64,000 nt of DNA from Neopusillimonas aromaticivorans (GCF_030344915.1 NZ_CP128233.1:2728001-2792000); one strand, 5' to 3'; shown: positions 37,267-47,884, counted from the stretch's first letter. Made by a program: numbers and translations. Notes: generated by a model from the letters alone, not told the origin.

Positions 37267-38837
37267 ATGATGACGAACACGCCCGATGACCTTGACCAGC
37301 TAGACGCGCACCAGTTGCGCGAACTGGCGCGTCAGCTCATGCTGGCCAATGCGCGCAAAGATCAAGACATCACGTTCAAAGCGGCGCGTATCACGGCGTT
37401 GTCTCACGAGATTGCCATCTTGCGCCGGCACAAGTTCGGCCAGAAAAGCGAGCAATTGGGCGGTGAACAGGCGTTGTTGTTCGATGAGGCCGTGGGCGAA
37501 GACCTTGAGGCCATCGAGCGCGAACTTAATAAACTTAAAACCCGCCTGCTGCGGGTGAACCGCGCGATAAACCGCGCCGTGCGGCCTTGCCGCCCGAGTT
37601 GCCCCGCACCACCATCCACCATGAACCGGCGTCCACAACCTGCGATTGTGGCTGCCAGCTCAAGCGTATTCGTGAAGACGTCAGCGAGAAGCTGGACTAC
37701 ACCCCAGGCACCTTCAGCGTTGAGCGTCATGTGCGTGGGGTCTGGGCGTGTACACACTGCCAGTCAATGACGCAGGCTTCGATGCCCGCGTACATCATCG
37801 ACAAAGGCATCGCCGCCGTGGGGTTGCTGGCCCAGATCCTGATCGCCAAATATGCCGATCATTTACCCCTGTATCGCCAGGAAGCGATCTTCAAGCGCGA
37901 CGGCATGCACATCCCGCGCTCGAGCATGGCCCAATGGGTCGGGCAATGCGGTCATGAACTGCAACCACTGGTCGACGCCCTGCGTCGGTGTATCTTGCAA
38001 CACCGTATCCTCCATGCCGACGAAACCCCGGTGCGCATGCTCAAGCCCGGTAGCGGCAAGACCCATAAGGCCTATTTCTGGACCTATGCACCGGGCAAGT
38101 TCGAGTCCTTGAAGGCCGTCATCTACGACTTCAATGAGGGTCGAGCAGGTCTCTATGCCCGCGAGTTCCTGGGGATTGGCAAGGTCAGCTGGTCGTTGAT
38201 GACTACTCGGGCTACAACGCCTTGTTCCGCCAGGGGTGACCGAGCTTGGTTGTATGGCCCACGCGCGCCGTAAATACTTCGACCTGCACAAGAACAACCA
38301 GAGCCCTGTGGGTCAACGGGCTCTGGAATTGATTGGCGAACTTTACGCGATCGAGCGCGAGGTAGCGACCCTGTCTCCCGCCCAACGCCTGGCGCTACGA
38401 CAAGAAAAAGCCAAGCCCTGGCCGATGCCCTGCACACCTGGATGTTGGTCCAACGCCAGCGGGTATTGAATGGTACCGGCACGGCCAAGGCACTGGATTA
38501 CAGCCTGAAACGCTGGGCGGCACTGACCCGCTATCTGGACGATCCGTTCGTCCCAATCGACAACAATCATATCGAGCAACAGATCAGACCCGTGGCCGTT
38601 GGAAGATCCAACTGGCTCTTTGCAGGCTCATTGCGTGCCGGTAAACGCGCGGCCGCGATTATGAGTCTGATTCAATCGGCCAAGCTCAATGGACTGAACC
38701 CGCATGCCTATCTGAAGGATGTGCTCACGCGTCTGCCGACACACCCAAACAGCCGGATCGACGAGCTGCTACCCCACAACTGGGTGGCACCTGAGACTAA
38801 CGGCGTCGACGCCGTTTCTGAAAAAATTTGCGCTTGA
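37267..38837 (+). CDS. tnpC: IS66 transposase TnpC (frame breaks)
   Basis: About 520 residues once frames are joined. The N-terminal coiled coil is followed by a zinc-binding stretch (TCDCGCQLKRIREDVSEKLD, WACTHCQSMTQ) and the DDE core (HADETPVRML, LVVDDYSGYNALF, IDNNHIEQQIRPVAVGRSNW). Frame breaks occur near 37,545, 38,185-38,240 and 38,415. Given the pattern elsewhere in the window these may be sequence errors. Confidence 0.8.
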
Positions 38838-38872
38838 GGTAGGGAGGGGAATGTAGTTCCCCAGACGCTTAC

Positions 38873-38886
38873 GTTCATGCGGGTTT
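38873..38886. repeat. IS66 and Tn7-like target duplications, right and left
   Basis: 38,873-38,880 is GTTCATGC, the second copy of the IS66 target duplication. 38,882-38,886 is GGTTT, the left copy of the Tn7-like transposon's target duplication; its partner is at 63,719-63,723. They are only one base apart. Confidence 0.9.
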
Positions 38887-39018
38887 TGTGGCGTTAAGCA
38901 TAAGTTGGCCAGAAATAAAGCATATGTTGGCACCAAACTAAAGGGCTTGGCCCTTTATGGAAGCCCTCAATAAAGCATAATTTGACACTTCGTGCAGAAA
39001 TAAACCAAAAGATGGCAC
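38887..39018 (+). repeat. Left end with four TnsB-type sites
   Basis: Sites are at about 38,887-38,910 (terminal, GTTAAGCATAAGTTGGCC), 38,913-38,933 (AAATAAAGCATATGTTGGCA), 38,968-38,988 (AATAAAGCATAATTTGACAC) and 38,998-39,018 (AAATAAACCAAAAGATGGCA). All are in the same orientation. Between sites 2 and 3 is a small hairpin, AAAGGGC-TTG-GCCCTTT. This is the arrangement expected for TnsB binding. Confidence 0.8.
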
Positions 39019-39556
39019 AGAAAATAAGCGTTTGATTATAAAAGGAGTCTTCTTCCGCTCTGCATCGACTGTTCCAATCCAATGGACTAGTTATTCATTC
39101 CGTCATCCATAACCAGAAGCGGTTGAGGACTGCACATTAAAACTTTCAATTTTGGAAATCCGACCTCCTCTGAGTTCGCCGCCAATTCGAATGCGTGCTT
39201 CAGACCTCTTAGAGCATATCCGTAACTTTTGAGTATGGATTGTTTTTGGTATTCCTGCGCACCCGGATGTCAATGGCCATTATTTTTGACCCACTTTTGG
39301 CCAATAAAATTGACCCACCCATTGTTTGTTAACTGGATGTTTTCTGCTTCAGTCGGTAGCTCTCGCCTCCCAGCATAAAGATGTTTGAGTGATGGATAAC
39401 GCGGTCAATGATCGGGATGGCCACGTTATCGTGATGGAAGAACTCACCCCAATCGGTGAAGTCTTTGTTGGTGGTCAGGATGATGGATCGGTACTCGTAC
39501 AGCGCATTCACGAGCTGGAACAAGTTGAACCGGGCCTGAGCCGTCATGGGTAAATA

Positions 39557-41231
39557 GTCGGCCCTGAACAATCCCCGTAACCCGCATAAACATTGAAGAT
39601 TGGGGCAATTTCCGATACCCGGAACTCCCGGTTTGTTGTCCAATAGAGGCTATTTTCTGGGAGTTTTATTTCGATGTTTGCCTGCCCTGCCACCGATGAT
39701 TTTTTCCGTTCTCGCATTGATCAGATGATTGACCTTCGTCATCCGTTGGCGGTGTTGTCCTCGCGCATGCCATGGCAAGAACTTGAGGCACGGGTGGCCC
39801 ATCTGTTTGTTCGTAAAGCCCACACGGGGGTCGCGATGCCGGACCTGGATTTGTTTGGCGAGAAGCCGCAGCGTCAGTCTTCGCGCAGCAACGCGGGTCG
39901 CCCACGTGTGCCGCTTCGGATCATGATTTCGCTGCTGTATCTGAAGCATGCGTTCAACGAATCGGATGAGGGCGTGGTTGAGCGTTGGGGTGAAACCCCA
40001 ACATGGCAGTTCTTTGCGGGTCAGGCGTATTTCGAACACCACCGTCCCTGCGACGCCACCACGCTGGTCAAGTTTCGCAAGCTGTTGGGCGAAGAAGGGG
40101 TTGAAGAGTTGCTGGCACAGACCATCAACGTGGCCGTCGAACTCAAGCTGATCAAGCCCCAGGAGTTGAGCCGCGTGATTGTGGACAGCACCGTGCAGGA
40201 GAAGGCAATTGCACATCCCACGGACAGCCGCCTGTTAGAGACCGCGCGGATCAAACTGGTGGATGCCGCCAAAGCGGTGGGCATTTCGCTCAAGCAAACC
40301 TTTGCCAAAGAAGGTGCACAACTGAGCCGCCAGGCGGGCCGTTATGCCCATGCCCGCCAGTTCAAACGCATGCGCCGGGCCATTAAACGTCAACGAACCA
40401 TTGTGGGTCGCTTGTCGCGTGAGATGGATCGCAAGGCCAATGTGCTCGGTCAGGCGGTACGCGCCGCCCTGGATCAGGTCTTGAACAAGGCAAATCGTAT
40501 CGCGGCCCAAAGCGCTCAGCGCAAGAGCGTCAAAGGCCAGCCCAAGCTGTACGCCTGGCACGCCCCGGAAGTCGACTGCATCAGCAAGGGTAAAGCGCGT
40601 CGGCCCTATGAGTTCGGTGTAAAGGTCGGGATTGCCAGCACGTTCAAGGGCAATTTGATCGTAGGCGCACGGGCGTTTCATCGTAATCCGTACGATGGGC
40701 ATACGCTCAATGAGCAGCTTGAACAGGCCACGATTCTGATGCAAGACTGTGCGCCGGCACCCGACACGGTCTTTGTAGACCTGGGTTACCGGGGCGTGGA
40801 TGCCGATAATCCGCAGATGCGCATTGTGCATCGGGGCAAACCCAAAAGGCTGACGGCGTTGGAACGAAAGCAACTGAAACGCCGTCAGGCCATTGAACCG
40901 ATCATCGGTCATTTGAAAGCGGATCACCGGATGGATCGCTGCCACCTTAAGGGTGAAGACGGCGACAAGTTGCATGCCGTGTTGTGTGCGGCGGGTTACA
41001 ACATCAAATGGTTGTTGCGCATGATTGCCAAGAAGGGGTAGCCTTCTTGCATGCGTTTTTTGCGCCTGAAAAAAGGCAGCCTTCAGAACGCATTTTTGAC
41101 GATATTGGCGTGGTTGGGGAATACCGACCGCTCAAATCGCCAGAGCAGTGTCATGAAACGTGCGCTGGTGACGGCATGACGCGGCGTGTTGAGCGGTCGT
41201 TTTCGGCCAAAATGAATAAATCAGGTTGGAC
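39557..41231 (+). mobile_element. IS5-like insertion sequence, copy 2
   Basis: 1,675 bp with left end GTCGGCCCTGA and right end TCAGGTTGGAC, imperfect inverted repeats, and a 6-bp duplication TAAATA at 39,551-39,556 and 41,232-41,237. The transposase is about 80-85 percent like that of copy 1 by eye. It has inserted in istB. Confidence 0.85.
39674..41041 (+). CDS. IS5-family transposase
   Basis: 455 residues, MFACPATDDFFRSRIDQMID to MIAKKG. DDE residues in VIVDSTVQEKAIAH, VFVDLGYRGVDADN and IEPIIGHLKADHRMDR. Intact. GGGAG lies about 11 nt upstream of the ATG. Third-position differences from copy 1 are many, so the two arrived separately. Confidence 0.9.
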   Translation: MFACPATDDFFRSRIDQMIDLRHPLAVLSSRMPWQELEARVAHLFVRKAHTGVAMPDLDLFGEKPQRQSSRSNAGRPRVPLRIMISLLYLKHAFNESDEGVVERWGETPTWQFFAGQAYFEHHRPCDATTLVKFRKLLGEEGVEELLAQTINVAVELKLIKPQELSRVIVDSTVQEKAIAHPTDSRLLETARIKLVDAAKAVGISLKQTFAKEGAQLSRQAGRYAHARQFKRMRRAIKRQRTIVGRLSREMDRKANVLGQAVRAALDQVLNKANRIAAQSAQRKSVKGQPKLYAWHAPEVDCISKGKARRPYEFGVKVGIASTFKGNLIVGARAFHRNPYDGHTLNEQLEQATILMQDCAPAPDTVFVDLGYRGVDADNPQMRIVHRGKPKRLTALERKQLKRRQAIEPIIGHLKADHRMDRCHLKGEDGDKLHAVLCAAGYNIKWLLRMIAKKG

Positions 41232-41737
41232 TAAATAGCCGAGTTCATCAATGATCAACATATCGAATTTGGCCAGCTGGCTGATCCGTTTTTTGAGCTC
41301 GCCTTTCATCTCGGCCAGCTCCAAGTCTTCCACCAGATCAAGCGCGGTGCGGAATAACACTTTGTAGCCCGCCTGGATCGCTTTCTGGCCAATCCCAATG
41401 GCCAGATGGGTCTTGCCCACACCGGGCGGGCCGATGAAGACCACGTTCTCGCGATTATCGATAAACCCGAAGTCCAGCAACGCATTGACCTGACGCTTGG
41501 TGATCGTGGTCTGATGGCGGTAGTCGAAGTCCTCCAGATGCTTGTCCAAGGGTAGACCGGCACTGGCGGTGGTGGCGACTGATACGGCTGCGGGTGCGTT
41601 CGGCAATTTCGTGCTCGGCCAGCATCTGGGCGAAGCTCAAGTGTGACAGGTCATTGGCCTCGGCCTGCGAGACCAGACCCACAAGGTCACGGCCGATGGC
41701 GCTTAAACGTAAGCTGCGATATTGTGCGCTGGTGTGC

Positions 41738-43273
41738 TCAAGCTGGCTCATGGGTCATCTCCTGTCCAGCAGAATGGCCAACAAGGGCGTAGGCACCCAG
41801 ATCCAGAGGTTCGAACCAAGACTGACCAGACATCGGCTGATCGACGATGCGCCCGCGTTGTCGGGCCTGCTCATTCGCTTGCAGATAACGCTTAAGCAGA
41901 CTGGCCGTCAGCTCATGGCGCTGCGACAGGCCGGTGATCAAGGTCATATTCAGCGGCATATGGGCCTGCAACAGCGAACGCACTGCGACGAGCTGGTCCC
42001 TATAGATTCGTGGGGATGTCCGTTTGAGCACCGCACATAATGCCAGGGCTGTGTCCGTTGGCATCATGCTCATAATCGCCTGTTCCAGGTCGCTGATACG
42101 CTGAGCATGGTCCCGGTAATGGTGACTATTCTTGACGATCCGGCCCCGCTCAGAACACACCGCGTGCACAGCAATCGTTTCGCCTGTTGCAAGGTCAGTG
42201 ATCCTCAACCCATCGTCTTGTTCACACACACCGACGTTGGACTGCTGCCAAGCCATGGGCACGGAGTACTTGGTCGACTTCCATGAGATGAGGCCTGTCT
42301 TGTCGGCGCGCCGTGTTTGAACGCTGACCGCCCCAGTGGTCAGGCTGGCGGGGGATAGGTAAGGACGAAGGTGCTGACGTTCTTCATCTTCAAAGTGTGC
42401 TCGAGGCACTCGCCCTGTCGTGCCATGAACACGGGCATTGGCCACGTGATCAAGCCAGCGTTGGACATGCTCACGCAGTGCTTGTTCGCTGGCAAACTCC
42501 TCACCATAAAAACAATCCTGCTTAACGTATTTCACGCCTGCTTCTACTTTGCCTTTGCTCTCGGGGTCGTAACCCTCGCAGGCATGGATGCGGAATCCTG
42601 CCATGGTGGCAAACTCATGGAAGCGCTGGTTAACTGTCAATTCGCGATACTGCTCGCTGAGCACGACGAGCTTGGTCTGATCATACACACATTCTTCGGT
42701 GACACCGCCGAAGTAACGAAAGGCCTCATCATGCAATTGAATGAAGGCTGTGGTGTTCAGTGGCTTGAATGAGAGACCGACATACATCAAGCGCGAGCAG
42801 GAGAGCACGAACACCACAAAGTACACGGTTCGTTCTTGCCCACCCACAAGAACGCCACGCAGTTCACCTGGATCTACCTGGCACTGGATGCCGGGCATCA
42901 ATTGCAGCACGGGTTCGTAATAGCGGGCCTGGCCTGTGGCGACGAGTTCTTTTAACGCCTGCACGTAGCGACGAATGCTGCGCGACGACACGCCCAACTC
43001 GCCCACACGTTGCTGTAGCCGACGCGCCAACTTGACCGCACTCAGCTGGGGAAAATGCTGAAGCTGATGGATCAGAAAGTCCCGATGCGCGTCCAGACGT
43101 TTATGCCGCGACCGATCCTCTTGAAGGATGCTGATCTGCGTTTCTTCCATCTGCAAATACTTGCGCACCGTATTGCGCGAAATCCCTAGCTCGTGACTGA
43201 TGCCACGGATCGACATGCCATTGCCCTGGTCATACAGCCCTTTAATCTTGTGAATCACAACCCACTCCTTCAC
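41738..43273 (-). CDS. istA: IstA transposase of IS21
   Basis: 511 residues. The N-terminal helix-turn-helix (MSIRGISHELGISRNTVRKY) is followed by the DDE core: CQVDPGELRGVLVGGQERTV (Asp), YDQTKLVVLS (Asp), PESKGKVEAGVKYVK (Glu). Its 3' end overlaps the istB start by 14 nt. The gene is intact, although istB is not. Confidence 0.9.
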   Translation of the reverse strand: MKEWVVIHKIKGLYDQGNGMSIRGISHELGISRNTVRKYLQMEETQISILQEDRSRHKRLDAHRDFLIHQLQHFPQLSAVKLARRLQQRVGELGVSSRSIRRYVQALKELVATGQARYYEPVLQLMPGIQCQVDPGELRGVLVGGQERTVYFVVFVLSCSRLMYVGLSFKPLNTTAFIQLHDEAFRYFGGVTEECVYDQTKLVVLSEQYRELTVNQRFHEFATMAGFRIHACEGYDPESKGKVEAGVKYVKQDCFYGEEFASEQALREHVQRWLDHVANARVHGTTGRVPRAHFEDEERQHLRPYLSPASLTTGAVSVQTRRADKTGLISWKSTKYSVPMAWQQSNVGVCEQDDGLRITDLATGETIAVHAVCSERGRIVKNSHHYRDHAQRISDLEQAIMSMMPTDTALALCAVLKRTSPRIYRDQLVAVRSLLQAHMPLNMTLITGLSQRHELTASLLKRYLQANEQARQRGRIVDQPMSGQSWFEPLDLGAYALVGHSAGQEMTHEPA

Positions 43274-46200
43274 TACCGCGCTCCCGTTGCCCTTGATCTA
43301 TGGGCAGGAACGCTACATGTTTCGTGGCCTCGCAGCCACCGGCAGGTGGGTCAAAATTGTTGGCCATAACTGGGTCAGTTTAATTGGCCATTAACACCGG
43401 ATAACAGTATTCATCCGGGTCCGGAAGCAGCAACCTTTGAATAAAAGAATTGAGCTCTTCTCCAAGGTTGGGTGGGCTATCTTTATGCCGAGCTAGACCT
43501 ATCGTTAAATGTTTCAAAACCTCCACAAACACGTTCAACCGTGCTCCAGTGAGGGCTAGAGTCTCCATAAATTCCAGGCAAACGTCATAAGCGCTTATAA
43601 AATCTATGCTTGGGTTAGAGATAGTTTTCTGAAATTGGCGAAGACCAAAATTTACCCAGTCTTTTCCTTGTCTCGCCATAAACACTAAATCAATCGCTCG
43701 CAGAGAGATGAAGTCGTGATTGGCGTAAAACATCTTCAAAATTGCCGCCGAATAGGCGTGAGCGGCCAGCAGGCCAGCGTTATGCATGTGAGCAAGGACT
43801 GCTTGAGGCCACACACCTGATATTGAAGCTAGTGAGGCAATACGTCGAAAACGACCATCGACGGTAAAAAGGTATGCATTTTTTCTTCCGCTAGCAAAAG
43901 TACCGAGTGTTCTTCATAAGTCAGCACGGGTTGTATTTTGCCAATGGTTTCGTTCTCCTGCTCAAGACCATACGCAGGTGCCACCTCGCAATACGACTCT
44001 ATCGCATACTCCATAGCTTCTAGCTGACACAAGTTGGAGTTTTGGTGCTCCTTCGTCGTTTCCACAACGCCAAGCTTTCCATCTTTTTCAAACATCGTGG
44101 CGTGCGAACTGGGCTCAGTTTTTGCTTTCTCCAACTCGGCATGAATCATGTCTCTTGAAACAGAGGAAATCCAAACCTTGGGCAAGCCTCCAAGCACAGA
44201 CACGCAATTAAAATTCACGAGAAGAGCAAGCGTTGCCGCGTCAATCACGTAGGCCTGCTCCGAGTTCGCTAATGATACGGCCGCCATTTGGCGCTCTTCG
44301 GGCGTGCCTGTCGACACAAACAAGGCTGGTAGCTCTGGGCCCCAGCTTCGGACAGCATCAACAGGACTTCTTCCCACCAGTTCCGAAAATTTTCCCAAGG
44401 TAAATGGATGGTTTTCGTACAGTTGACATGCTTTCCTAGTGTGTGCGCTGTGACGCTGTAGTTCTTCAAGCAGTGGGTCCAGGTTAATGTCTCCATCATC
44501 CTGGGTCTTCATAGAAAAGGTTACGAAATTAGACGAAGGAGATGGAGACTCTGTGGCTAAATCGCGAGCCAAAATGAGTAAACGCAGATAAGCCGAGCTC
44601 ACGGTTACCACTTCAACTTCGAGCTGCGTACCTAAAGGCCCTGGCAAGATAAGTTTCTTTCCTGTAGCAGCCCCAAGTAAGTGTTGAGCATATTGTGAGG
44701 AGGATGAGACGAACTCTGATGCAGCAGGCAGCTCCTCCATCCCAGAGGGGTCAATTGTGACTTTCCAAAGCTTACCTGAGTCCTCCTTCAATTGGACGCT
44801 TGTGCCGGGCTGGACGACGGCCAAGCTATCTTGCATATACTTCGATTTTTCTATGTTTAGTAGCAGGCATGCGGAGAAGAATGCAGATGCTGATTCGATG
44901 CTATTTAAGTTTTTTCGATGAAGACGATATAAGCGTTGCATGCCATTATCAATCAGTCCGTATCGAATTTCTTGAACCGAAATCTGTACGATTTGCTGAA
45001 TTGAACCTTCCAGTTCTAAGGGCATGGTGTCCAAAAATCGCGCACGACAACGGCAGGTTTCAAACGTACAAGAGTCTGCAGATTCAATAGCCAGCTAGAT
45101 GCCTGTTTGGGACAGCTTTCAAGCTCTGCCTTTGCTACGCCCTCTACGAACGACCAGTCTCCTGCGGATTGACCAAGCTCCAATGCTAGAAACCGAGCTT
45201 TATCGTCTTCTACCCAGCCAGCGGGGAAACCTTCGATGAGTTTCTTTGCCTTCCGTCGGTTATCTGTTTTCACGTAACAACGTAATAACCGGACATGCCA
45301 ATCACTAAACTGGTTTTTTGGCAGGACCCTTTCGTAATGCTGTAAAGCTTCCCTATAGCGCCGCATGTCATACAACAAATCGGCTAACAGCATAGACTCG
45401 GTTCTATCTTTATCACTCGCAAGCCGTAAAAGCTGATTAAGTACAACCTCCGCTGATGCCTCTTCTTTTTCTTCAAGATAAATACGGGCGGCCATAGATA
45501 GCAGATGCAAGTCCGTTTCTTGTACTAGGTCGTAGGATAAAACCTCTTTTTTGGCCTGCGCCGGCTCTCCCGAGTTTACGAGAGCGAGCCACCGTAGCGC
45601 CGTCAACATTTTTGAGAGCGTTGGGTTTCCTGAGCTCGCTGTTTCTATGGCTTTCTCAACTAAATCAAGACGGCCTTCATTGGCGGCATTTTGTGCAATG
45701 CTTATTAAGTTCTCATCGTCCAATTGCTCAATGTATTGAGATGCTTTTTCCCAGTATTCAGGATGACGTCCAAGACGATTCAAGGCATCTAGCTCCACTC
45801 TGAGCAAGTTTGGGCAGCTTAATTTATGCGCATGAGCATCCTGAGCAACTCTTAGAGCCATCTCTGCTTCGTTCAGCATCAAGTACGCGTATCCAAGATA
45901 TGCCGCGGTATCCGCCACAACCAAAGAACTTTGGACAGGCCACAAATGCTCGGACCATGGCTCAAAGGCAGCCGTTACTTTTTTGAGCTGCTCGGCAGAC
46001 CCAGGCTCGAGAATCCGGTAGGATAAAGAACCACCACTATTAATGATGTTCTCAACCACTACCGTAAGAGCAGTGTTGCGGGTATAAAATCCGACAGATT
46101 TAGAGTCTAGTGCTGTAAGAGCCAATTCGATGGCTGTTGTCCACTCACCGCGCTGTTTAGCTGCCCACGCCAGTATCTGCAGAACATCAGTCTCTTTTCG

Positions 46201-46760
46201 ATGTGCAGGGGGAATAAGAGCACAGTCAATCTGTGCGTTCTGCGTAATCTTGGCATGCAATACGGACAACAAAATCGGTAATGAATCAGGAAATCGCTCT
46301 AATGCGATATTCGCTTCTTCAATTGCCTGTTCGGCATTGTTTGTAAGGACTAGCCCTCTTATTCGAGCAGAGACAGCTTTCTCATTGTCCTTATCAAGTT
46401 CACCCGCTTTTAGAAAATCAGCAGCGGCCTGCTCCTCACTGCCCAGATGCCAATGACAAACACCTCGCTGTTGATACCATCGAGCCTTCTGGGCATTATC
46501 GAAGGGTTGCAGGTCCTTCCCGATGGTTCCAATATCATCGAGAGCTATCTCATAAAGGCAGTTATTTAGCTTTTCAGAGATAGCATCCAACTGCCTGGTA
46601 ATCAGCTTGTTGGCGGAGGACTCTTGGGAGGAAGACTGAATAAACCCTTCTTGTGTAAACAACGGACTATGTCGCCTACCCATCGGTGAGGCATCCATTC
46701 CCGAATGAGCATAGCCAGAACTATTCTGGCGAGGAGACGCGGAATCAGTAAGGTCGCCAC

Positions 46761-47663
46761 TTAAAGGAGTCCTAACGAAGCTCCTGTGCTTGCCCTGTCT
46801 CTGTGAGCCCTTAGTGCAGGAACCCAATGTGGTGGCAAATGCGCGTCAATAGTCTCTAAATTCACTGATGCAGCAGTTGAATTGAACGACAGACTGGTAT
46901 CAACGAGTAGAGCCCATGCGGATGCTGGATGTGGTGCCAGCTCTGCCCCTAATACCCATGCTATCTCTGTCAGGGCTGAAGCGTGCTCATTAGAACCTTC
47001 ATCGTCCACGCTATGTGAGACGAAAAGAAGATGTTTCCAAAATAGAAATTGTTCTTCATCGGGCAAGGGTGACGACGTAATTTCCTCTATGAAAGAGCGG
47101 ACTACGGCTAATGCCCCTCGCTTTGCTGTCGAGCTAAAACCCGCAGTAATAGCTTTCCGCTGGAAATCCTCGCAGTCTAAGGATGTCTTTGCAATCTTAG
47201 ATAGCTCTTTGGCACCATTGATTTTGGGAGACAAACTTTCATCGTATGCCAAAACAATACGGTCTCGATTTCGTTCGAACTTTTCATGATTTTGGAAATC
47301 TAGCCACGCTGCCGTAATGGCTTCCTTAAATTTTCCGTCGGAGGCGTTAGCGGAAAGTGAGCGCTTAACTTGAATGAGGGCCTTAGCTTTTTGGCCAGCC
47401 GAGTTTGTGAGTTCGCAGACTAAATCGTCGGTTTCGTGACCATCAATTTTTGCTTGAAAGCTCAAGCTGGTGATTCGACTGTCGCGTTGTAGGGATGTGA
47501 GCTTACCGATGAGCATGGCCCATAAGTAAGTGGCTTGAATCTTGGCTTCGTAGTGACCGCCAGCGCCTCCCGTCGAGGCGGGATTCGAAAGTGATTTATA
47601 CGGAGAGCGCTGTTCTACCGCTTTTGAGAGGCCAGTGTTCTCCTGCGTCTTTTTCTTCACCAT
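46761..47663 (-). CDS. Cap4/DUF4297-like nuclease protein
   Basis: 300 residues. The N-terminal half fits the restriction-type nuclease found in Cap4/DUF4297 proteins: GGAGGHYEAKIQATYLWAML (Glu), DGHETDDLVCEL (Asp-Asp) and KALIQVKRSL (Gln-Val-Lys). The remainder (about residues 150-300) is helical with no known domain. It ends inside the start of the TPR/PIN gene (67-nt overlap with the TTG start). All breaks in this locus need one extra base, so fusion into one long protein is also possible. It would be first in a two-gene operon. Probable role: DNA cleavage in defence; this is inference from domain and context. Confidence 0.7.
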   Translation of the reverse strand: MVKKKTQENTGLSKAVEQRSPYKSLSNPASTGGAGGHYEAKIQATYLWAMLIGKLTSLQRDSRITSLSFQAKIDGHETDDLVCELTNSAGQKAKALIQVKRSLSANASDGKFKEAITAAWLDFQNHEKFERNRDRIVLAYDESLSPKINGAKELSKIAKTSLDCEDFQRKAITAGFSSTAKRGALAVVRSFIEEITSSPLPDEEQFLFWKHLLFVSHSVDDEGSNEHASALTEIAWVLGAELAPHPASAWALLVDTSLSFNSTAASVNLETIDAHLPPHWVPALRAHRDRASTGASLGLL

Positions 47664-47884
47664 GCCGTAATTCGATGTACCTCTTGTCTATTTCACTCAG
47701 GAACCTGAAAATCCATTTTGCCGCATTTCACGAAAACATCAATCGAGATATTTCGAATGGCCCATCATTGACCAAAGTATCGCCCTCTGCCAAGCGCCAC
47801 ATGCGGAATCCGCCTTCCGCTCCATCCTTACCAACCATGAATACTCGTCCATAGGTATCCGCACATATGAAGGTTGGCTTCACT
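47664..47884. other. Intergenic region between McrC and nuclease locus
   Basis: It must hold the promoter of the nuclease/TPR-PIN operon. A 64-residue frame on the minus strand (NYWSFCRSPPNKVKPTFICA) overlaps the mcrC end but has no supporting features, and I do not call it. Confidence 0.4.

Larger units (their letters stand above)
36346..38872 (+). mobile_element. Complete IS66-family element
   Basis: 2,527 bp, beginning GTAAGCG and ending CGCTTAC as usual for IS66, with an 8-bp target duplication GTTCATGC at 36,338-36,345 and 38,873-38,880. It carries tnpA, tnpB and tnpC. Insertion is in the loop of the terminator shared by yhaV and ssrA. Confidence 0.9.
39329..41751 (-). pseudogene. istB: IstB ATPase, disrupted
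   Basis: The N-terminal part (MSQLEHTSAQYRSLRLSAIG) and the AAA core (FIGPPGVGKTHLAIGIG, MLIIDELGYL) are at 41,238-41,751; the C-terminal part from PMTAQARFNLFQLVNALYEY is at 39,329-39,550. The IS5-like element at 39,557 lies between GYL and PMT. One additional frame break is near 41,575 within the N-terminal part. Confidence 0.85.
39268..43396 (-). mobile_element. IS21-family element carrying an IS5-like insertion
   Basis: Ends TGTCAATGGCC (left) and, reversed, TGTTAATGGCC (right), with internal repeats containing TTTTGACCCAC near each end. The 5-bp duplication CCGGA is at 39,263-39,267 and 43,397-43,401. It carries istA and istB and has interrupted the PIN domain of the TPR protein. Removing it and one duplication gives EYCYPGAQEYQKQSILKS in frame. 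Confidence 0.88.
39087..46827 (-). pseudogene. TPR / GreA-C-like / PIN protein, interrupted by IS21
   Basis: Reassembled, the gene encodes about 1,160-1,200 residues. It starts at TTG 46,827 or, more likely, ATG 46,698 (MDASPMGRRH). The first 560 residues are TPR-like helices (WYQQRGVCHWHLGSEEQAAA, LADLLYDMRRYREALQHYER). Then comes a GreA/GreB C-terminal-like domain (VQPGTSVQLKEDSGKLWKVT, LLGAATGKKLILPGPLGTQL) and a PIN-like domain (AYVIDAATLALLVNFNCVSV, LLLAEEKNAYLFTVDGRFRR). Breaks at 45,030 (T5) and 43,880 (A6) vanish with one extra base each. The IS21 element splits it after EYCYP; the last 59 residues are at 39,087-39,267. Confidence 0.7.
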
